Source of the DNA: RUG572 sp964386385
GTDB lineage: Bacteria; Verrucomicrobiota; Kiritimatiellia; RFP12; UBA1067
Assembly: GCA_964386385.1 (NCBI GenBank)
Contig: CAYLRN010000007.1
Span: forward strand, 62,001 to 126,000
Length of the DNA: 64,000 nt
Reading direction: 5' to 3'
Shown: positions 61,401 to 64,000 of the stretch, one piece after another
Numbering within the stretch: position 1 is the first letter of the stretch
How the letters are laid out: each line of letters starts with the position of its first letter
Notes under the pieces: model-generated
Database searches by the model: none
Told to the model about the DNA's origin: nothing
What the model saw: only the letters and a program-made list of their open reading frames with translations
Program-made: the position numbers and the translations under genes

Positions 61401-62880
61401 CGTCCCCGAATACACGAAGCAGCTGAAGTTCACGAAGCTCTCCGGCACGCTCCCCGCCGGCCTCAAGGCCACGTGGGGCCTTGCGGAGAACGCGCTCGTC
61501 GTGCAGGGCGTCCCGACCGCGAAGGCCGGCGTCTACTCGTCCGTCTACCAGGTCTCGGCGGACAGGACGGCGGGCCTCACGCTCGCGCTGGCGATCGAGG
61601 TCGTCGACATGGCGAAGCCGGGCGCGGACGGCGCCGCGGCCCTGAACCCCGCGCTCGCGAAGACGCGCACGTTCGCCAACGTCTCCCTCCGCTCGCTTGA
61701 GAACACGAACCGCATGGCCGGCGTCGCCAGCGTCACCATCCCCGCGAACGGGCGCGTGAGCGCAAAGCTCACGACGGCCGGCGGCACGACGTCCTTCTCC
61801 GCGCGCAGCTGGGCGCTGGTTGACGGGGACGGGACGGCGGGCGCCGTGCTGACGGCGCGGAACTCCGACTACGTGATGGCGGTCGAGGCGCGTCCGGACG
61901 GCTCCGCTGCGGTCTACGCCGTCTCTGCGTGGACAGGGGACGTCGAGCTGGCGGGCTTCATCGACGGACGGCAGTGGAGCAAGACAGATTCCGCCGCCGG
62001 CTGGAAGGGGCTGTATACGGTGGCGCTGCGCCACAGGAATGTCACGGAACACTCCGACGACGGCGACGCCCCGCGCGGACACGGCTACTTGACGCTCAAG
62101 ATGACGTCGTCCAGTGCCGTCAACGCGGGCAAGATGACGTGGGCCGGAGTCCTGCCGAACGGCACGGCCGTCTCCGGCAGCGCAGTCCTCGAACGCGACT
62201 CGTACGGAGAGGACTGTTGGACGTACCTCCCCGTGTTCGCCCGGTCGAGCAGGGACGTCCTGTCCGCCTGGCTGAAGGTCGCCGAGGGCGCGGCGGACAA
62301 GGTGGCGTCTGCCGAGTCCTGCCAGGCGGTCTTCGCCGGATGCGAGACGTACTGGGCGCACGAGGACGCGGCGACGGACTACGAGGTCGTCTTCGACGTC
62401 TACGGCGGCGGCTACGGCACGACGTACAAACTGGACGAGTACTACGCGGAGAACTACCCCGACGCGAAGTCCGAGCTGTCATTCGACGTCTCTGGTCTTG
62501 GCGGACGCCTCCACGCCGGGACGCCGCGCGACGTCGAGCCCGCCGCGGTGGAGGTCAAGGCGAACGGGATCGCGCTCGCGAAGAACCCGCCGAACGGCGC
62601 GAAGCTGACGTTCAACCGCTCGACCGGAATCGTAAGCGGCTCGTTCAAGCTGCCGTATGTCACGGCGGCCGGCAAGTCCGGCACGGCGACGGCGACGTAC
62701 AGGGGCGTGATGCTTATCGGCTGGGGGCCGGGCTGCGGGTGCGAGGAGACGGGCGACTCCGACGTCTCGCTGCCGTTCGTGAGCGGCGCATACTGGGTGT
62801 CCGACAAGTGCGAGAGCCTGTCGACAGGCAGGCCCGTATCGGTCAGGCGCGGCGGCGCGATGGAAATCGGAGCTCCGTGA
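58414..62880 (+). CDS. Giant secreted protein with two thioredoxin-like CxxC regions and a Calx-beta-like domain
   Basis: 1488 residues from the ATG at 58414, with AGGAGAAGAG upstream and a 4-bp overlap with the parvulin gene. A signal peptide spans about 8-28. The first thioredoxin-like domain has F-W-A-N-P-G-C-S-M-C-K-K (CSMC at about 74-77). The second has S-G-S-Q-W-C-P-D-C-A-N-V (CPDC at about 341-344). A Calx-beta-like segment (about 770-850, A-W-A-E-G-E-S-G-D-R-T-V-T-V-S-V-V-D-D) and further beta-rich, putative Ig-like parts follow. The C-terminal 350 residues contain V-T-I-P-A-N-G-R-V-S-A-K-L. The CxxC pairs suggest thiol-disulfide exchange or redox sensing at the cell surface; this is inferred. 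Confidence 0.75.
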   Translation: MRMHDCMEKARTLVCAFAALGAVALHGATADGGLVYSTAADFKMGEWNSRFNAIKAKADADNVPLVAFWANPGCSMCKKLETALNTSEAYAWQRKTGCYFAFGYGTGSDDAKKCKAFAKGGNTQFPYIAVYWKQGLRGNAKKTAEKLVGRSGMMTVKSGSLADQFMKTVEHWLDGWVAYTGGTFAGEAETVGNRLEAEMGQSSISFSMARDATSASSNLLVLVGPDGTASTNVVNWQVGQAEQTVTLDVSACTASADATLTLQAVVADGENAGAVVDERTVTVVAKENASDNPLWIGERTADALGFGEWTMDIDAATNKAAASAGSAYTLVAVSGSQWCPDCANVERNFLSVADGAGANRFRAWAAANNVALVTVDVPRFTTNSVVAASPTLLSRSAYATTLARAKEYPQSGADAALTNSILRSGLGYLTRKGASDEEALAVLERNRALVAKGGLLHSPLDASDFRTGVPIFVMLRKDGTVAARLTRFAAESPMSDARAKWDDAIKRFDEMLKIADGQPEESANDYPGDGAAAFAANGGAAAGTLSHADARDVFRLDGVGGNALQKVTVRGATGARAVLAFLRLGADGRKAYVGVPVTNALSEAGFSLDHEFAEPGTYYVEVAADGSDAAFDVYNAAAGNFHAYSLSGAVVLVPRETRAVASAPAGSKSVTMRLVKDALYRIQGLNVAAAAEALQAQDASDPYCEFFTAKAGGDVELACANEGGQVAYQLWNVGDVAFAETAKTVKESAGEVRVVVRRANGTSGSVTVQPYVDEDATTLVNSDGERRYSCDLPALAWAEGESGDRTVTVSVVDDERFDGTGVLVLRLRRTDGAAAVSEDAYALTVTDNDRQSAGKAAFVGVAEPSYYAKAKTVYVKEGTAAAVKVGRVTASDGPVTVRVKASPATAALGGDLDANGVVSWGNHNADVKTVTVDGLVAGKTATLTLADATDGLKVLSSSNTVKVVAVAADAPEFESTSARTTVTRHVSCSNAYPVVSVPEYTKQLKFTKLSGTLPAGLKATWGLAENALVVQGVPTAKAGVYSSVYQVSADRTAGLTLALAIEVVDMAKPGADGAAALNPALAKTRTFANVSLRSLENTNRMAGVASVTIPANGRVSAKLTTAGGTTSFSARSWALVDGDGTAGAVLTARNSDYVMAVEARPDGSAAVYAVSAWTGDVELAGFIDGRQWSKTDSAAGWKGLYTVALRHRNVTEHSDDGDAPRGHGYLTLKMTSSSAVNAGKMTWAGVLPNGTAVSGSAVLERDSYGEDCWTYLPVFARSSRDVLSAWLKVAEGAADKVASAESCQAVFAGCETYWAHEDAATDYEVVFDVYGGGYGTTYKLDEYYAENYPDAKSELSFDVSGLGGRLHAGTPRDVEPAAVEVKANGIALAKNPPNGAKLTFNRSTGIVSGSFKLPYVTAAGKSGTATATYRGVMLIGWGPGCGCEETGDSDVSLPFVSGAYWVSDKCESLSTGRPVSVRRGGAMEIGAP

Positions 62881-62941
62881 CAGACGGCCGTGTGGCGGCG
62901 CGACGGGCAACGTGGCGTATCTGAAAAGAGGAGAGTGCTGG

Positions 62942-64000
62942 ATGTCGTTGAAAGTCAGGAACCTCGTCGCGCTGTGTGCCGTGTTCGCCGCCTTGTCGGC
63001 GGACGCGGCTACGGCGGTGAGCGGAAGCTGCGAGAGCAAGGCCGTGTCCATCGGCATGACGGCGACGGGCGCGATGCGCGCGGTCGCGCTCGTCGATGAA
63101 TATGACGCGGACGACAAGGAGAACACCGGGCGCGGCGTCTACTACTTCAAGGCGACGCTCAAGCGCGGAAACGCCTACACGGTGTGGACGGAGGGCGTGT
63201 CGGCGGACAATCCCGTGTACCTCGACGCCTACGCGGCCGACCCGAAGGACGACGACGACTTCGGCCCCGGTGCCGGCTTCGACGACGTCGGCGAGACGGG
63301 GGCGGACACGCGCCTTGTCATGTACGCCGACGACTGGACTGTCGACGACGAGGACCCGGAGTTCAACGACCCCTCCAGCTGGACGTACTATTTCGTCCTC
63401 GAGGGCGCGATTGGCGCGTCGGCGACGGTATGGTTCCGACAGGGCGTGGTGACGCCTTCCGGACGAGAGGACACGCCAGTGGCGATTTCGCCCGCAGGCA
63501 AGGAGGCGACGACGTCGCGCAAACTTGAACTCGGCGGCGAATACCACTTCAAGGCCAAGCTGACGGCGGGGCGGCTATACCATTTCGCGACGGGCGGCGG
63601 CACGGCGGAGATGCCGCTCAACGTGTCCGTCGGCGGCAGCAGCGACGACGTGCCGGACGTCGACGTCTACAACGACCCCGCGTTCGACGGCGACGATGGC
63701 AACACCGGCGTCTATGTCGTCCCGTCGGAGACCGACACTTATCCGATCTGCGTCTTCGGCGACGCCGATGGCTCGGAGGGCGGAGCCTTCTCGCTCTCGT
63801 ACCGCCAGTTCCCGGCGCGGGCGCCGGCGGAGCACGCTTTCGCCACGCTGGACGACTCCAACGGCTGGATGGCCCAATGCGCGCCCGGCTTCATGGCGAA
63901 CTGGAAGGCGAACGACGCATACGACGCCGTGATCGACGAGGCGCTGTTCGCGTTCACGGCGGAAAAGGGCCGGAGGTTCGTCTGCGAGACGCTTGGCGCG
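62942..64000 (+). CDS. Secreted beta-rich protein with acidic Asp-rich loops (3' truncated by window end)
   Basis: The frame is open from the ATG at 62942 (GAGGAG 8 nt upstream) to the window end, giving at least 353 residues. The signal peptide is MSLKVRNLVALCAVFAALSA. Two or three repeats resemble pre-peptidase C-terminal or calcium-binding beta-sandwich modules: Y-Y-F-K-A-T-L-K-R-G-N-A-Y-T-V-W then Y-H-F-K-A-K-L-T-A-G-R-L-Y-H-F-A. Acidic stretches (D-P-K-D-D-D-D-F, D-V-Y-N-D-P-A-F-D-G-D-D-G-N) look like metal-binding loops. It lies 61 bp after the giant thioredoxin-like gene and is likely part of that operon or a related surface locus. Confidence 0.75.
   Translation, partial: MSLKVRNLVALCAVFAALSADAATAVSGSCESKAVSIGMTATGAMRAVALVDEYDADDKENTGRGVYYFKATLKRGNAYTVWTEGVSADNPVYLDAYAADPKDDDDFGPGAGFDDVGETGADTRLVMYADDWTVDDEDPEFNDPSSWTYYFVLEGAIGASATVWFRQGVVTPSGREDTPVAISPAGKEATTSRKLELGGEYHFKAKLTAGRLYHFATGGGTAEMPLNVSVGGSSDDVPDVDVYNDPAFDGDDGNTGVYVVPSETDTYPICVFGDADGSEGGAFSLSYRQFPARAPAEHAFATLDDSNGWMAQCAPGFMANWKANDAYDAVIDEALFAFTAEKGRRFVCETLGA

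Noticed and set aside
57910..62361. A 1,483-codon open frame on the minus strand
   Set aside because: It is antisense to the parvulin and CxxC genes, is Arg/Val/Ala-biased low-complexity sequence without domains, and arises from GC-rich codon composition.

Overview
The window is GC-rich bacterial DNA with Gram-negative traits: signal peptides, a lipoprotein, a probable outer-membrane barrel end, and a GspF/pseudopilin cluster. Several features point to the PVC superphylum, most likely a host-associated anaerobic Kiritimatiellota (Kiritimatiellae) lineage. These are secreted repeat proteins sharing a WQDGxLVRDF signature, a GH106 rhamnosidase, an HzsA-like cytochrome fused to a SUMF1 domain, a 32-residue basic protein and an unusual pseudopilin set. 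This placement is an inference from gene content; no rRNA is present.

Layout. 1-4.5 kb: end of a probable outer-membrane protein, then minus-strand genes for a duplicated esterase, a nitroreductase and a secreted GLUG-like protein. 4.7-8.4 kb: tiny basic protein, tRNA-Cys, xanthine permease plus xanthine phosphoribosyltransferase, and FucO-like reductase. 8.4-11.3 kb: AlbA_2 regulator, GNAT acetyltransferase, PncC. 11.5-16 kb: glycerol-3-phosphate module (GlpT-like transporter, fused GlpA/oxidoreductase, DUF1667 protein). 16.1-26 kb: GspF, seven pseudopilins, a GspK-like protein and a conserved hypothetical protein. 26-29.5 kb: small protein/DUF2335 pair, ProC, and a two-gene minus operon. 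29.6-34.9 kb: tRNA-Arg, tRNA-fMet, a 32-bp iteron-like array, L,D-transpeptidase, tRNA-Pro, a four-repeat surface protein and a 650-bp repeat hot spot. 34.9-40.6 kb: HzsA-SUMF1 fusion, class II aldolase, RlmI. 40.6-42.3 kb: Eco29kI-type restriction-modification pair. 42.3-49.9 kb: NrnA-like phosphoesterase, ELM1-type glycosyltransferase, GH106 rhamnosidase (minus), IF-1, Uup, dCMP deaminase. 50-55.9 kb: sialic-acid module (AraC regulator, NanA, mutarotase-symporter fusion, divergent sialidase). 56.2-64 kb: structured leader, Cys-rich secreted protein, parvulin lipoprotein, a giant two-thioredoxin-motif protein and a truncated secreted protein.

How the parts fit. The sialidase would release sialic acid, the fused mutarotase would equilibrate its anomers, the symporter would import it and NanA would cleave it. 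With the rhamnosidase, esterase and FucO, this suggests use of mucin or plant glycans. The last operon looks like a folding or disulfide cassette for secreted proteins.

Regulation and repeats. Many promoters share TTGCG(T/A/C)-17 bp-TATAAT, and four genes start only 7-9 nt after the -10 box, so they are probably leaderless. Intergenic DNA is full of two repeat types: octamer arrays (consensus GGTTAAGT) and palindromes of the TAGGGCGCGACGTCTCGTCG type. Lower-GC stretches at 8.5-10.2, 26.0-26.7 and 40.6-42.3 kb look horizontally acquired.
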